From assembly GCA_036274195.1 (NCBI GenBank), contig DASUGD010000382.1, positions 1-47,379 on the forward strand: a stretch of DNA of 47,379 nucleotides, in the 5' to 3' direction. Made by a program: the position numbers and the translations under genes. The DNA is from JAJKIV01 sp036274195. GTDB taxonomy: Bacteria; Gemmatimonadota; Gemmatimonadetes; Gemmatimonadales; Gemmatimonadaceae. This document shows, piece by piece, positions 8,990 through 17,275 of the stretch (positions within the stretch are counted from its first letter, which is position 1; every line of letters begins with the position of its first letter). Under the pieces are notes generated by a model. The model did no database searches. It had not been told where the DNA came from and saw nothing but the letters and a program-made list of their open reading frames with translations.

Positions 8990-9592
8990 TCAGAGCCGGG
9001 CGAGCTGTCTGTCCTGGACCCTGGCCAGCAGGATCTGGGCGGTCATCGCGCCGATGAACGCCATGAGCATGTCCCACTGCGTGTCCCAGACGTCGCCCTG
9101 CGTGCCCAGAAACGCGTCGGCCGAAGAGCCACCGAGCACCGCGGCGAACCACTCGACGAACTCGTAGCACGCGCTGATCGCGAGACAGAGTGCGGTCACG
9201 ATCGTGAACAGCCATTTCCCCGCGGTCAGCGGAGATCGCCTGAGCAGGATCTCGCGCGCGATGATCGCCGGCACGAACCCCTGCGCGAAATGCCCGATCC
9301 GATCGTAGTGGTTCCGCGCGAAGCCGAACCACTGCTCCATCCAGAATCCGAGCGGCACCTTCGCGTACGTGTAGTGGCCGCCGACCATCAGGATCAGAGC
9401 GTGAACGAAGATGAGGCGGTACGCGAGCGGCGTGAGCGGAAATCGGCGCGCGGTGGCGAGCAGGATCGGCACGGCGATGAGGATCGGGAATACCTCGAGC
9501 CACCAGGTTGTGCGGTCGGCCGGGTTGATTCCCGAGATGATGAGGGCGATGGCACCGAGGAGGATGAGCGCCAGCGCTTCGGATCGGACCAT
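8990..9592 (-). CDS. YjdF-like DUF2238 inner-membrane protein
   Basis: 200 residues, six predicted membrane helices. The family hallmarks are clear: GGHYTYAKVPLGFWMEQW and NHYDRIGHFAQGFVPAI near the middle, CYEFVEWFAA and the acidic loop DAFLGTQGDVWDTQWDMLMA in the last third. Length matches E. coli YjdF (about 209). No biochemical function is firmly established for the family. It could be the first gene of a minus-strand unit with orphan permease 2, but the gap makes this uncertain. The divergent gene on the other side is the PLP decarboxylase. Confidence 0.85.
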   Translation of the reverse strand: MVRSEALALILLGAIALIISGINPADRTTWWLEVFPILIAVPILLATARRFPLTPLAYRLIFVHALILMVGGHYTYAKVPLGFWMEQWFGFARNHYDRIGHFAQGFVPAIIAREILLRRSPLTAGKWLFTIVTALCLAISACYEFVEWFAAVLGGSSADAFLGTQGDVWDTQWDMLMAFIGAMTAQILLARVQDRQLARL

Positions 9593-9680
9593 GGTCGTGT
9601 TGGGCTCGAGATCTGTACGTCAAGCTGACGCTGGACAGGAGCATAACGTCATACGAAGCGCCGTGATAAGACAGCAGGGG

Positions 9681-9814
9681 GCAGCGTACTGAAGCCGGCA
9701 GACGGCAGGTGGCAGGTGGCAGGTGGCAGACGACAGAGAGGACGCCACGCATCGCGGCTTCCCTTCTGCCCTCTTGTCTCTGCCCACTGCCCACCGCCGG
9801 CTTCAGTGCGCTGC
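9681..9814. repeat. inverted repeat with internal GGCAGGT heptads
   Basis: The 315-bp gap between divergent genes (9593-9907) holds an inverted repeat: 19 nt at 9681-9699 (GCAGCGTACTGAAGCCGGC) match the complement of 9796-9814 with one mismatch. The similarity extends outward imperfectly (CAGCAGGGG against CAGAGGG). Inside the left arm lie about three GGCAGGT heptads (9704-9729) and inside the right arm TGCCCAC-type units. Both promoters must lie in the remaining roughly 180 bp; no clear -35/-10 pair is visible. Confidence 0.8.
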
Positions 9815-9907
9815 CCTCTGTCGTCTCACACCGCTCGTGGCGCCGAGATGGGACCAAGCCGAAGACAATTGACCCCGCACACCGAGGCGGGCCATACTGC
9901 GCCCGCC

Positions 9908-11368
9908 ATGACCACACGCTCCCCCTCCCCGCTCGATCTCGACCACGCGACCATGCAGCGGCTCGGCCGCCAGGTTGCCGACGCTGTTGCCGGACATCTC
10001 GCATCGCTCCGCGACCAGCGAGTCATCACGAACGGGCTGCCGGCCACCACACGCGAGCATATCGCCGCGCCGCCCGATGAAGCACCGGTCCCGTTCGACA
10101 CACTGCTGCATACGCTGCAGACCGAGGTCTTTCCCTTCGCGGCACGAGAGCCCCACCCGCGCTTCATGGCGTACGTCCCCGGCTGTCCCACCTTCCCCGC
10201 GGTCCTCGGGGACTGGCTGGCGACCGGCTACAACTTTTTCGCCGGGGTTTGGCCGATAGCCGAAGGACCTAACGCGGTGGAGCTCGCGGTGCTCGAGTGG
10301 TTCAGGCAGTGGACCGGGATGCCCACCGGAACCGGCGGCCTCCTCACCAACGGAGGCTCGGGTGCGACGCTCACCGCGATCATCGCCGCGCGGCACGCGG
10401 CCGTCGGCGACGACGCGAGCCGCCTGCAGCGCCTAACGCTGTACGCATCCGACCAGGCGCATTCGGCAGCGTTGCGCGCCGCCTGGATCGCGGGCGTTCC
10501 GCGCCACCAGGTCCGCGTTCTTCCGAGCGACGCGGACTATCGCCTGCGGCCGAGTGACGTCCAACGGGCGATCGCCAACGATCGCGCAGCGGGGCTCATT
10601 CCGCTCGCGGTGGTGGTGAGCGCGGGAACGACGAACACGGGCGCCGTCGATCCCCTGGACGAGATCGCCGACGTCTGTGCGGCCGAACGCACCTGGCTGC
10701 ACGCCGACGCAGCGTATGGCGGCTTTGCGGCTCTTACCGAGCGCGGCGCACGTCTCCTCTCGGGACTCGGCCGCTGCGATTCCGTGGCGCTCGACCCCCA
10801 CAAATGGCTCTTCGTGCCGTTCGAGTGTGGCTCGCTGCTCGTTCGCGAGCCCGAGAAACTGCGGGCCGCGTTTCAGGTGCTGCCCGACTACCTGCGTGAT
10901 GTCGCCGCCGGCGAGGATGGCGTCAACTTCGCGGACTACGGCGAGCAGCTCACGCGTCAGTCGCGTGCGCTCAAGGTGTGGTTAGGCGTGAAGTATTTCG
11001 GGCTCGCCGCCATCCGCCGCGAGATCGATCGCGCGATCGACCATGCGACGTACGCCGAGCAGCTGGTGCGCGCGCAGCCACTGCTGGAGGTGATGTCGCC
11101 GGCGCAGCTGGGTGTCCTCTGCTTTCGCGTACACCCGGCAGGCGTGGACGAGGCCACGGCACTCGACGCGCTCAACGAACGGGTGAACGCGGCCATGAGC
11201 GCGGATGGACGGTACCTGATCTCGTCCACGCGTCTCCGCGGCGCGTTCACCCTGCGGCTTTGCATCCTCGGGTTCCGCACGACGGCCGCGGACGTTGCGG
11301 GGCTCATCGAGACGGTCGTGGAGTGCGCGAAGCGCACTGAGGGATGGGGGATGAGGGATGGGGGATGA
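9908..11368 (+). CDS. PLP-dependent (aromatic-L-amino-acid-type) decarboxylase
   Basis: 486 residues, group II decarboxylase family. The ATG at 9908 begins MTTRSPSPLDLDHATMQRLGR, where family members normally start; the frame is open further upstream but reads through repeats. Seen: HPRFMAYVPGCPTFPAVLGD (substrate region), the TNGGSGATLTAI cofactor loop, HADAAYGGFAALTE (Asp and Ala-Ala of PLP binding), and the Schiff-base lysine K299 in LDPHKWLFVPFECGSLLVR. The expected reaction is decarboxylation of an aromatic or acidic amino acid to an amine; substrate not assignable. The last nine residues (EGWGMRDGG) and the stop are encoded by the GGGATGR heptad array, so the native C-terminus has been replaced or extended. 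Confidence 0.88.
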   Translation: MTTRSPSPLDLDHATMQRLGRQVADAVAGHLASLRDQRVITNGLPATTREHIAAPPDEAPVPFDTLLHTLQTEVFPFAAREPHPRFMAYVPGCPTFPAVLGDWLATGYNFFAGVWPIAEGPNAVELAVLEWFRQWTGMPTGTGGLLTNGGSGATLTAIIAARHAAVGDDASRLQRLTLYASDQAHSAALRAAWIAGVPRHQVRVLPSDADYRLRPSDVQRAIANDRAAGLIPLAVVVSAGTTNTGAVDPLDEIADVCAAERTWLHADAAYGGFAALTERGARLLSGLGRCDSVALDPHKWLFVPFECGSLLVREPEKLRAAFQVLPDYLRDVAAGEDGVNFADYGEQLTRQSRALKVWLGVKYFGLAAIRREIDRAIDHATYAEQLVRAQPLLEVMSPAQLGVLCFRVHPAGVDEATALDALNERVNAAMSADGRYLISSTRLRGAFTLRLCILGFRTTAADVAGLIETVVECAKRTEGWGMRDGG

Positions 11369-11455
11369 GGGTTTCCGCTCTTAACCCTCATCCCTCATCC
11401 CCCATCCCTCATCCCCCATCCCTCGTCCCCCTTCCCTCATCCCTCAGTCCCGTGC
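11341..11455. repeat. facing heptad arrays GGGATGR / CCCTCAT forming a large hairpin
   Basis: The G arm 11341-11371 is GGGATGG, GGGATGA, GGGATGG, GGGATGA, GGG. The C arm from 11385 is CCCTCAT, CCCTCAT, CCCCCAT, CCCTCAT, CCCCCAT, CCCTCGT and looser units to about 11455. The inner ends (GGATGAGGGTT at about 11363-11373 and AACCCTCATCC at 11383-11393) pair perfectly over 11 bp around a loop of about 9 nt, so it can also act as a terminator between the decarboxylase and the sigma gene. Four GGG tracts spaced by 4 nt also fit a G-quadruplex. Confidence 0.9.
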
Positions 11456-11557
11456 TAGCGTAGCGGAACCCCAAACTGGTCTGGCCGCTGAGAGCGACAG
11501 TGGTCGGCCACAACTCTGCCTCAAAACCGCACTGCGCAGGCACGCCGGCTAACCGTC

Positions 11558-12142
11558 ATGGCGACCCGCGACTCAGATCTCCCGCAGCTTAGCGAGCACC
11601 GTCGGCTCCTGGCGGAGTCGGGCGATCGTCGTGCGCTCGACGACCTGTTCAGTGCCGCGTACGAGGAGCTGCGACGGCTGGCGGCGACGGTCCGGCGGAA
11701 CGACCCCGCCGCAACGCTCAGTCCGACCGCGCTTGTGAACGAAGCGTGGCTCAAGCTCGCGGACTCACCGGCGGTCGCGCGCACATCGCCACTGCATTTC
11801 AAGCGGATCGCCGCTCGCGCGATGCGACAGGTGCTGGTGGAGTCAGCACGCCGCCGTAAGGCCGACAAGCGTGGGGGTGGCGCGGCCGTCGTGACGTTCG
11901 ATGACGCCATGAGCGGCGTGAGCAGCGTGACGACGGCCAAGGACGTGCTTGGCCTCGACGCGGCACTCGAGGCGTTGGCGCTGATCGAGCCGCGTCAGGC
12001 GCTCATGGTCGAGAGCCGGTTCTTTGGTGGCCTGGACGTCGCCGAGACAGCCGAATTGCTCGGCGTGTCGGAGGCAACCGTGCTCCGTGACTGGCGTGCC
12101 GCGAAAGCGTGGCTCTCGCGCGAGCTCCGGCGCCGCACATGA
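11558..12142 (+). CDS. ECF-family RNA polymerase sigma factor
   Basis: 194 residues, of the ECF branch common in Acidobacteria, Planctomycetes and Gemmatimonadota. Region 2 includes LDDLFSAAYEELRRLAATVRR and ALVNEAWLKLAD. The linker carries HFKRIAARAMRQVLVESARRRKADKRGGG, typical of this branch. Region 4 is ALEALALIEPRQALMVESRFFGGLDVAETAELLGVSEATVLRDWRAAKAWL, with its helix-turn-helix at about residues 157-180. Its TGA overlaps the ATG of the kinase gene (ATGA), so the two are translationally coupled. No anti-sigma factor is adjacent; by analogy with similar pairs, the kinase may regulate the sigma factor by phosphorylation (inference). Confidence 0.92.
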   Translation: MATRDSDLPQLSEHRRLLAESGDRRALDDLFSAAYEELRRLAATVRRNDPAATLSPTALVNEAWLKLADSPAVARTSPLHFKRIAARAMRQVLVESARRRKADKRGGGAAVVTFDDAMSGVSSVTTAKDVLGLDAALEALALIEPRQALMVESRFFGGLDVAETAELLGVSEATVLRDWRAAKAWLSRELRRRT

Positions 12143-14787
12143 GCTCCACTCGCTGGGAGCGCGTTCAGGCCATCTTCCACGTCGCCGCCGACCTTCCCCA
12201 GACGGAGCGCGAACCGTACGTGAGCGCGGAGTGCGGCGACGACCCGACGCTCGTGGCCGAAGTGCTGGAGTTGCTCGAGGAGGATTCGCGCGGCGGGTCG
12301 CTGCTCGACCACGACGTGGCGCACGTGGCGCGCGCCATCCTCGATGCGCCGACACGGCCCGTCTTTCCACTCGAGAGCTTCGGGCCGTACCGCATCTCGT
12401 CCGTGCTCGGCGAGGGCGGCATGGGCGTCGTGTACCTGGCCGAACGCGCCGACCTGGGAAGCCGCGCAGCCATCAAGATCCTGCGTGACGCATGGCTCTC
12501 GCCGTCTCGGCGTGAGCGCTTTGCCGCCGAGCAGCGGACGCTCGCCCAACTCAATCATCCATCGATCGCGCGGCTCTACGACGCCGACACGCTGGCCGAC
12601 GGGACGCCGTGGTTCGTCATGGAGTACGTCGAAGGCGTCCCGCTCACGGCCTATTGTGACCTGCACGCGTCGACGATTCCCGAGCGGCTCGAGCTGTTCC
12701 GCGACGTGTGCGAGGCGGTGCGGCACGCCCACGCCCACGCGATCATCCATCGCGACCTCAAGCCGTCGAACATCCTCGTGACGACGGACGGCACGGTGAA
12801 GCTGCTCGACTTCGGGATCGCGAAGCAGCTGGAGGGGATGGAGGCCGACCTGACGCGGACGGGCATGCGCCTCATGACGCCGGCGTACGCCGCGCCCGAA
12901 CAGGTCAGCGGGGGCCGCCTCGGCATCCACACCGACGTGTATTCGTTAGGTGTGGTGCTCTACGAGCTGTTGGCCGGCCGGTTGCCGTTCGATCTCGCCG
13001 GCCGCACGCCGAGCGAGATGGAGCGCGTGATCCTCGAGGAAGAGGTCGAGCGCCCATCAACGGTCGCGCGCCGGACGCCGGCACTCCCGGTCGGCACCTC
13101 TCGCCTTCAGTCCGCGAGCAAGGCGCAGTGGGCCGACCTCGACGTCCTGTGTCTCACCGCCATGCACAAGGATCCGGCCCGCCGGTACGCGTCCGTGGAA
13201 GCGTTGATCCGGGACGTGAACCATTACCTCAGCGGTGAGCCGCTCGAGGCGCGCCCGGATACGCTGCGGTATCGTGCCGGTAAGTTCGTGCGGCGTAACT
13301 GGCGCGCGGTGGCCATGGCCACGGTGACGATCGCCATGATCATCGGCCTCACTGTCTTCTACACGGTGAGGCTCACGAACGCGCGGAACGTCGCCCTCGC
13401 CGAGACGGAGAAAACGCTGCGCATCCAGCGTTTCATGATGGACCTGTTTCAGGGCAACGAGGATGAGGCGGTCGGCCCGGCGGATACCCTGCGCGTCGTG
13501 ACGCTCGTCGACCGGGGCGTGCAGCAGGCGCGCTCGCTCGACCTGGAGCCCGACGTCCAGGCCGAGCTCATCGAGACGTTAGGCAACCTCTATCGCTCGC
13601 TCGGGAAGTTCCAGCCGGCCGACTCGCTGCTGCGCTCGGCGCTGTCCCGTCGCCGGGCGCTCTTCGGTCCGTCACATCCGTCCGTGGCATCGAGCCTCAT
13701 CGCGTTAGGCGAGCTGCGGATCGCGCAGGCCGAGTACGACAGCGCCGAGGTGCTCGTTCGCCAGGGGCTGGACATGGCCCGACGCACGCGGTCGCCGAAC
13801 GATCCGGAGATCGGCAAGGCGACGAAAGCACTCGGGCAGCTGCTGTACGAGCAGGGGGCCTACGACAAGGCCGTTCCCGTCCTGGAGGAGGCGATTCGAC
13901 TGCAGACGCGCGGGGACACGGCGAGCCCCGACCTGGCGAGCGCGATCACCGACCTCGCGAACACGTACTTCTACCTCGGCAAGTTCGCCCTGTCGGATAC
14001 GTTGAACCAGCGGGCGCTGGAGATGGACAGGCATCTCTACGGCCCCCGCCACGCGTTCGTCGCCGACGTGCTGATCAACCTCGGCGCGATTCGCTTCGAG
14101 TGGGCGAAGTACGACGAGGCGGAGCGGTACTACCGCGAGGCGCTGGACATCAACACCACGTGGTACGGCCCGAATCATCCGGAAACCGCGTCCAGCCTGA
14201 CCGCGTTAGGCCGCTGCCTGGCGTCGGAACAGAAGCTCGTGGAGGCCGACACGGTGCTGCGCCGGGCACTCGACGTGTTGGAGCGCGTCTATGGTCCCGT
14301 GCATCCCCGGGTCGCGAGCGCCCTCAACGAGTACTCGCGTGTGAAGCAGAGCGAGGGCAAGCTGGACGAGGCCGAGGCAGGCTTCCGCCGGATGGTGGCC
14401 ATGTACAAGACGATCTATCACGATAAGCACTACGTGATCAGCATCGCGTTGTCGAACATCGCCGGCGTGCTGCAGGAGCGGAAGCAATACGAGCAGGCCG
14501 AGGCGCTGTTCCGCGAGGCGATTCAGCGCTACGACGGCCTGCTCGCACCAGACCACCAGCTGGTCGGGATCGCACGGGTGCGGCTCGGAGGCGTGCTGCG
14601 CCTCCAGGGCAAATGGGCCCCTGCATTCAAGGAAACCGAGGCCGGCTACACGATCCTGATGAAGCAGTCGACGCCGTCGGTGTACTGGCTGCGCCGGACA
14701 ATGAGCGATCTCGCGATGGAATACGATTCCCTCGGCAAGCCGCAGGAAGCCGCGAAAACGCGGGCCGACAGCGCGGCGCTGAAGTAG
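12139..14787 (+). CDS. receptor-like Ser/Thr protein kinase with TPR tail
   Basis: 882 residues. The start at 12139 overlaps the sigma-factor stop. Residues 1-80 form a helical region with acidic clusters (ELLEEDSRGGSLLDHD). The Hanks kinase domain is about 83-350: glycine loop GEGGMGVV (91-98), K113, HRDLKPSN (204-211), DFG at 224-226, and an activation/APE region ending TPAYAAPEQ. All catalytic residues are present. One membrane helix follows (about 389-409, AVAMATVTIAMIIGLTVFY). The remaining roughly 460 residues are tandem TPR units of about 42 residues, the spacing of kinesin-light-chain-type TPRs (for example ALGQLLYEQGAYDKAVPVLEEAI, NLGAIRFEWAKYDEAERYYREAL). The likely role is a sensor linking a periplasmic TPR interaction to the coupled ECF sigma factor. 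Confidence 0.93.
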   Translation: MSSTRWERVQAIFHVAADLPQTEREPYVSAECGDDPTLVAEVLELLEEDSRGGSLLDHDVAHVARAILDAPTRPVFPLESFGPYRISSVLGEGGMGVVYLAERADLGSRAAIKILRDAWLSPSRRERFAAEQRTLAQLNHPSIARLYDADTLADGTPWFVMEYVEGVPLTAYCDLHASTIPERLELFRDVCEAVRHAHAHAIIHRDLKPSNILVTTDGTVKLLDFGIAKQLEGMEADLTRTGMRLMTPAYAAPEQVSGGRLGIHTDVYSLGVVLYELLAGRLPFDLAGRTPSEMERVILEEEVERPSTVARRTPALPVGTSRLQSASKAQWADLDVLCLTAMHKDPARRYASVEALIRDVNHYLSGEPLEARPDTLRYRAGKFVRRNWRAVAMATVTIAMIIGLTVFYTVRLTNARNVALAETEKTLRIQRFMMDLFQGNEDEAVGPADTLRVVTLVDRGVQQARSLDLEPDVQAELIETLGNLYRSLGKFQPADSLLRSALSRRRALFGPSHPSVASSLIALGELRIAQAEYDSAEVLVRQGLDMARRTRSPNDPEIGKATKALGQLLYEQGAYDKAVPVLEEAIRLQTRGDTASPDLASAITDLANTYFYLGKFALSDTLNQRALEMDRHLYGPRHAFVADVLINLGAIRFEWAKYDEAERYYREALDINTTWYGPNHPETASSLTALGRCLASEQKLVEADTVLRRALDVLERVYGPVHPRVASALNEYSRVKQSEGKLDEAEAGFRRMVAMYKTIYHDKHYVISIALSNIAGVLQERKQYEQAEALFREAIQRYDGLLAPDHQLVGIARVRLGGVLRLQGKWAPAFKETEAGYTILMKQSTPSVYWLRRTMSDLAMEYDSLGKPQEAAKTRADSAALK

Positions 14788-14800
14788 TCAGAGATTCGCT

Positions 14801-15265
14801 TCACACGGCGAAGACGCCGCCGCACCGGTTGCACATGAACGACCGCTCCCACCGTCCATATTCCTGGGGGAATTCTATGGCGTTGTACGCTTTGGCTTTG
14901 AGCGTCTTCATGACGACCAGATAGGTCAACCCGCCGAACACCAGCGCCCAGAACGAGAAGTTGGCGAGCCCGGCCACCGTGCAGAATCCGAGGAATCCGG
15001 CCAGCATCGCCAGAAGAATCGTGTGCTTCTTCGTGGGCGGCGCGGCCTTCTTCGATAGCGCCGTCTGCGAGGTGCCCGTCGAGAAGGTACTCGCGGTGGT
15101 ACCGAAGCCCCCACCACCGAACGCGGTCTGGCTCTGCGAGGCGGATTGGGAGAGGCCTTCCTCGTAGATCAGCGACAGGCGGCGAACCTCCGCGCTGCCA
15201 CATTTCGTGCAGGCGATGGAGTTGAGCCGTTCCGGCTCCAGTACGATCCGCGTTGGAGTTGGCAT
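14801..15265 (-). CDS. zinc-ribbon-like small membrane protein
   Basis: 154 residues from the ATG at 15265 (MPTPTRIVLEPERLN). One CxxC pair near the N-terminus (IACTKCGSAEVRRL) and a second at the C-terminus (MCNRCGGVFAV) could form one split zinc ribbon. Between them is a Ser/Thr/Gly-rich stretch (SQSASQSQTAFGGGGFGTT) and two adjacent membrane helices (about residues 90-130, LAMLAGFLGFCTVAGLANFSFWALVFGGLTYLVV). That puts both cysteine pairs on the same side, presumably the cytoplasm. Function unknown. It converges with the kinase gene with only 13 bp between stops, and its upstream side is a repeat-filled gap. Confidence 0.7.
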   Translation of the reverse strand: MPTPTRIVLEPERLNSIACTKCGSAEVRRLSLIYEEGLSQSASQSQTAFGGGGFGTTASTFSTGTSQTALSKKAAPPTKKHTILLAMLAGFLGFCTVAGLANFSFWALVFGGLTYLVVMKTLKAKAYNAIEFPQEYGRWERSFMCNRCGGVFAV

Positions 15266-15359
15266 TGGTCGGGGCGCGAAGGTGAGCGGGCGCGAGGCCC
15301 AGGCGAGATGGGGTCGTCTCACCAACATTGCGCGATCGCTGCCTGAAAACCGTCACTAC

Positions 15360-15443
15360 GACTGGCGACTGGCGACTGGCGACTGGCGACTGGCGACTGG
15401 CGACTGGCGACTGGCGACTGGCGACTGGCGACTGGCGACTGGC
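15360..15443. repeat. perfect (GACTGGC)12 tandem array
   Basis: Twelve exact copies of a 7-bp unit, 84 bp, with no interruption: the purest array of the window. It lies in the 319-bp gap 15266-15584, between the minus-strand zinc-ribbon gene and the end of the MFS gene. Its perfection suggests recent expansion. The open frame that crosses it (a repeating LATGDWR peptide) is not a gene. Confidence 0.95.
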
Positions 15444-15451
15444 GACAGAAG

Positions 15452-15508
15452 CGTGTCATTCCGAGCGGAGCGCCGCAGGCGCGGAGGCGAGGAATCGCCG
15501 TCGTCCCG
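15452..15508 (+). repeat. REP-like element, copy 1
   Basis: Begins GTGTCATTCCGAGCGGAGC, continues GCCGCAGGCGCGGAGGCGAGG and ends AATCGCCGTCGTCCCG. The GC-rich middle CGCCGCAGGCGCGG is partly self-complementary. It is nearly identical to the copy at the right window edge (47324) and similar to copies at 29976 and 45024. It sits directly after the (GACTGGC)12 array. Confidence 0.9.
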
Positions 15509-15520
15509 ACCGAGGGCCTC

Positions 15521-15584
15521 AGTTCCCAGTTCCCAGTTCCCGGTTCCCGGTTCCCAGTTCCCGGTTCCCAGTTCCCGGTTCCCT
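15521..15584. repeat. heptad array (RGTTCCC)9
   Basis: Nine uninterrupted heptads, AGTTCCC or GGTTCCC, on the plus strand; on the minus strand they are GGGAACY. The array runs into the MFS gene: TCTATTCCCTATTCCCG at 15584-15600 continues as GGGAATA units on the coding strand and supplies the last codons and the TAG stop of that gene. Confidence 0.93.
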
Positions 15585-16967
15585 CTATTCCCTATTCCCG
15601 ACAGTTAGCCAGGCAACCACCGCCGCCAGCGCAGCCAGTCCCGCGCAGATCCACATCGCGCGCATGAACCCATGAGTGAGCTGCAGGCCGGACAGCTTCG
15701 CCAACCCACCCATTCCGGCAGCGACCGGAAGCGCCGCCGCGGAGATGAGGCCCGCGAGACGCGCCACCGCGTTGTTCACGCCCGACGCAACGCCGGCGTC
15801 GCGGTCCGGTGCGGCGGCGAGCACCGCCGCGGTCAGCGGTGCCACGAGCATCGAGAGCCCCAGGCCGAACACCACCACCGCCGGCAGTATCGCGCCAACG
15901 TAGGTCGCGCCCGGAACGACCCGCGAGAACAACAGCATGCCGACGCCCGCGACGACTGCACCCACCGTCATGGGGCCGCGCGCACCGTGGCGATGCGCAA
16001 ATCGGCCCGCGGCGGGCGACAGAACGAGCATGAGCGCGTTCGCCGGCAGGAGCGATGCGCCACTCTCGAGCGCCGAATATCCCAGGTTCCCCTGAAGCTG
16101 GAGCATGAGGAGCAGCAGCACGCCGCCTAACGCTGCGTACATGAGGAGCGTCGCGAGGTTGGCTCCGCTGAAGGCGCGCGACCGAAACAGCCGCGGCGGC
16201 AGCAGCGCCGACTCGGACCGGCGTTCGACCACGGCGAACGCGACCAGCAGAATCGCGCCCAAAGCGAGCATCGCGACGATCAGCGGGTCACCAAACCCGA
16301 GGCGCGGCCCGTCGATCAACGCCGCCGTCACGCCACCAAGACCGAGCACCATCAGCACGGCGCCCACGTAGTCGATGTGCTGGCCACCCCGGTCGCTCTC
16401 CACGCTCTTGCCTGACGCGAGCCACGCCGCCACGAGCGCAACCGGAGCGATCACCGCGAACACCCAACGCCACGACGCCGCGTCGATGAGCCAACCGCCC
16501 AGCAACGGGCCGATTGCCGTCGACGTCCCGGACCAACCAGCCCAGCGACCAATGGCCGTGCCCCGGTCCTCTTCGCCAAATGACGCCTCGAGCATCGCCA
16601 GGCTGTTTGGCACGAGCATGGCCCCCGCCGCGCCCTGCACGAACCGCAACACCAGCAATGCCAGCGGTCCGGGCGCGATCGCGCAGCCGACCGTCATCAC
16701 CGAGAAACCGACCGCACCGACAACGAACAGCCGTCGCCGCCCATACCGATCACCGAGCGCGCCGCCGAGCAGCGTGAGCGCGCCTAGGGCGAGGAGGTAG
16801 GCGTTGATGACCCACTGCACGCCTTCGAGACCGAGACCGAGGTCTCGCGCGATCGAGGGCAGCGCGACGTTGACCACCGTCCCCTCGAGAAATGCCGCAC
16901 CGGACCCGACGATCGAGGCCGCCAGTGTTCGGCGGCCGGCCGCGGAATCCAGTGTGAGGACCTTCAC
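15585..16967 (-). CDS. MFS drug-efflux transporter (EmrB/QacA, DHA2-like)
   Basis: 460 residues from a GTG start at 16967 that overlaps the upstream GNAT stop as GTGA. About 14 membrane helices are predicted, as in the DHA2 (14-TMS) branch. Motif A is GALGDRYGRRRLFVVG and motif C appears as GWSGTSTAIGPLLGGWLID. Helix 1 contains FLEGTVVNVALPSIARDLGL, where the TxVNVALP element is typical of the branch. Likely a proton antiporter exporting amphiphilic drugs or metabolites; substrate unknown. It is the last gene of a four-gene overlapping operon. The final residues (VGNRE) and stop come from the adjoining heptad array. Confidence 0.88.
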   Translation of the reverse strand: MKVLTLDSAAGRRTLAASIVGSGAAFLEGTVVNVALPSIARDLGLGLEGVQWVINAYLLALGALTLLGGALGDRYGRRRLFVVGAVGFSVMTVGCAIAPGPLALLVLRFVQGAAGAMLVPNSLAMLEASFGEEDRGTAIGRWAGWSGTSTAIGPLLGGWLIDAASWRWVFAVIAPVALVAAWLASGKSVESDRGGQHIDYVGAVLMVLGLGGVTAALIDGPRLGFGDPLIVAMLALGAILLVAFAVVERRSESALLPPRLFRSRAFSGANLATLLMYAALGGVLLLLMLQLQGNLGYSALESGASLLPANALMLVLSPAAGRFAHRHGARGPMTVGAVVAGVGMLLFSRVVPGATYVGAILPAVVVFGLGLSMLVAPLTAAVLAAAPDRDAGVASGVNNAVARLAGLISAAALPVAAGMGGLAKLSGLQLTHGFMRAMWICAGLAALAAVVAWLTVGNRE

Positions 16968-17275
16968 GATCGCGCGCGGCGCTCCAGCGACTCTGCGAAC
17001 GGCGGGTCGAGCAGATCCCAATGCTCGCGATGGCGCTCGAGCCACGCGCGAACGAACGGACAGCTCGGTACCACCCGATCGCGATGCTCGCGCGCGTAGG
17101 CGAATGCCGCTTCGGCGAGCGCCTCAGCCAGGCCCTGGCCGCGCGCGCTTTGTGGCACATACGTGTGCTGGACATCGATCAGGTGGGGCCCGATCCGCGT
17201 GTACGTCAGGTCGGCCTCGTCACCCTCGACGCGCACGAAGAAGCGGCCCTCCTTCTCGTCGTGCTCCACCGTCAT
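16964..17275 (-). CDS. small GNAT-type N-acetyltransferase (YidJ/NATD1-like)
   Basis: 103 residues. The start at 17275 overlaps the previous stop (ATGA). The sequence TVEHDEKEGRFFVRVEGDEADLTY, then DVQHTYVPQSARGQGLAEALAEAAFAYAREH, shows the acetyl-CoA loop (Q-S-A-R-G-Q-G-L-A) in a minimal GNAT, and CPFVRAWLERHREHWDLL near the end is the family C-terminal signature. Such short proteins belong to COG2388; substrates are unknown. It is the third gene of the overlapping operon, between a lipoprotein and an MFS exporter. Confidence 0.85.
   Translation of the reverse strand: MTVEHDEKEGRFFVRVEGDEADLTYTRIGPHLIDVQHTYVPQSARGQGLAEALAEAAFAYAREHRDRVVPSCPFVRAWLERHREHWDLLDPPFAESLERRARS

Noticed and set aside
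15360..15443. CRISPR array
   Set aside because: The unit is 7 bp with no spacers, and no cas genes are present.
15207..15608. Open frames coding repeated LATGDWR or TGDWRLA peptides
   Set aside because: They are translations of the (GACTGGC)12 array; no start signal or conserved flank.
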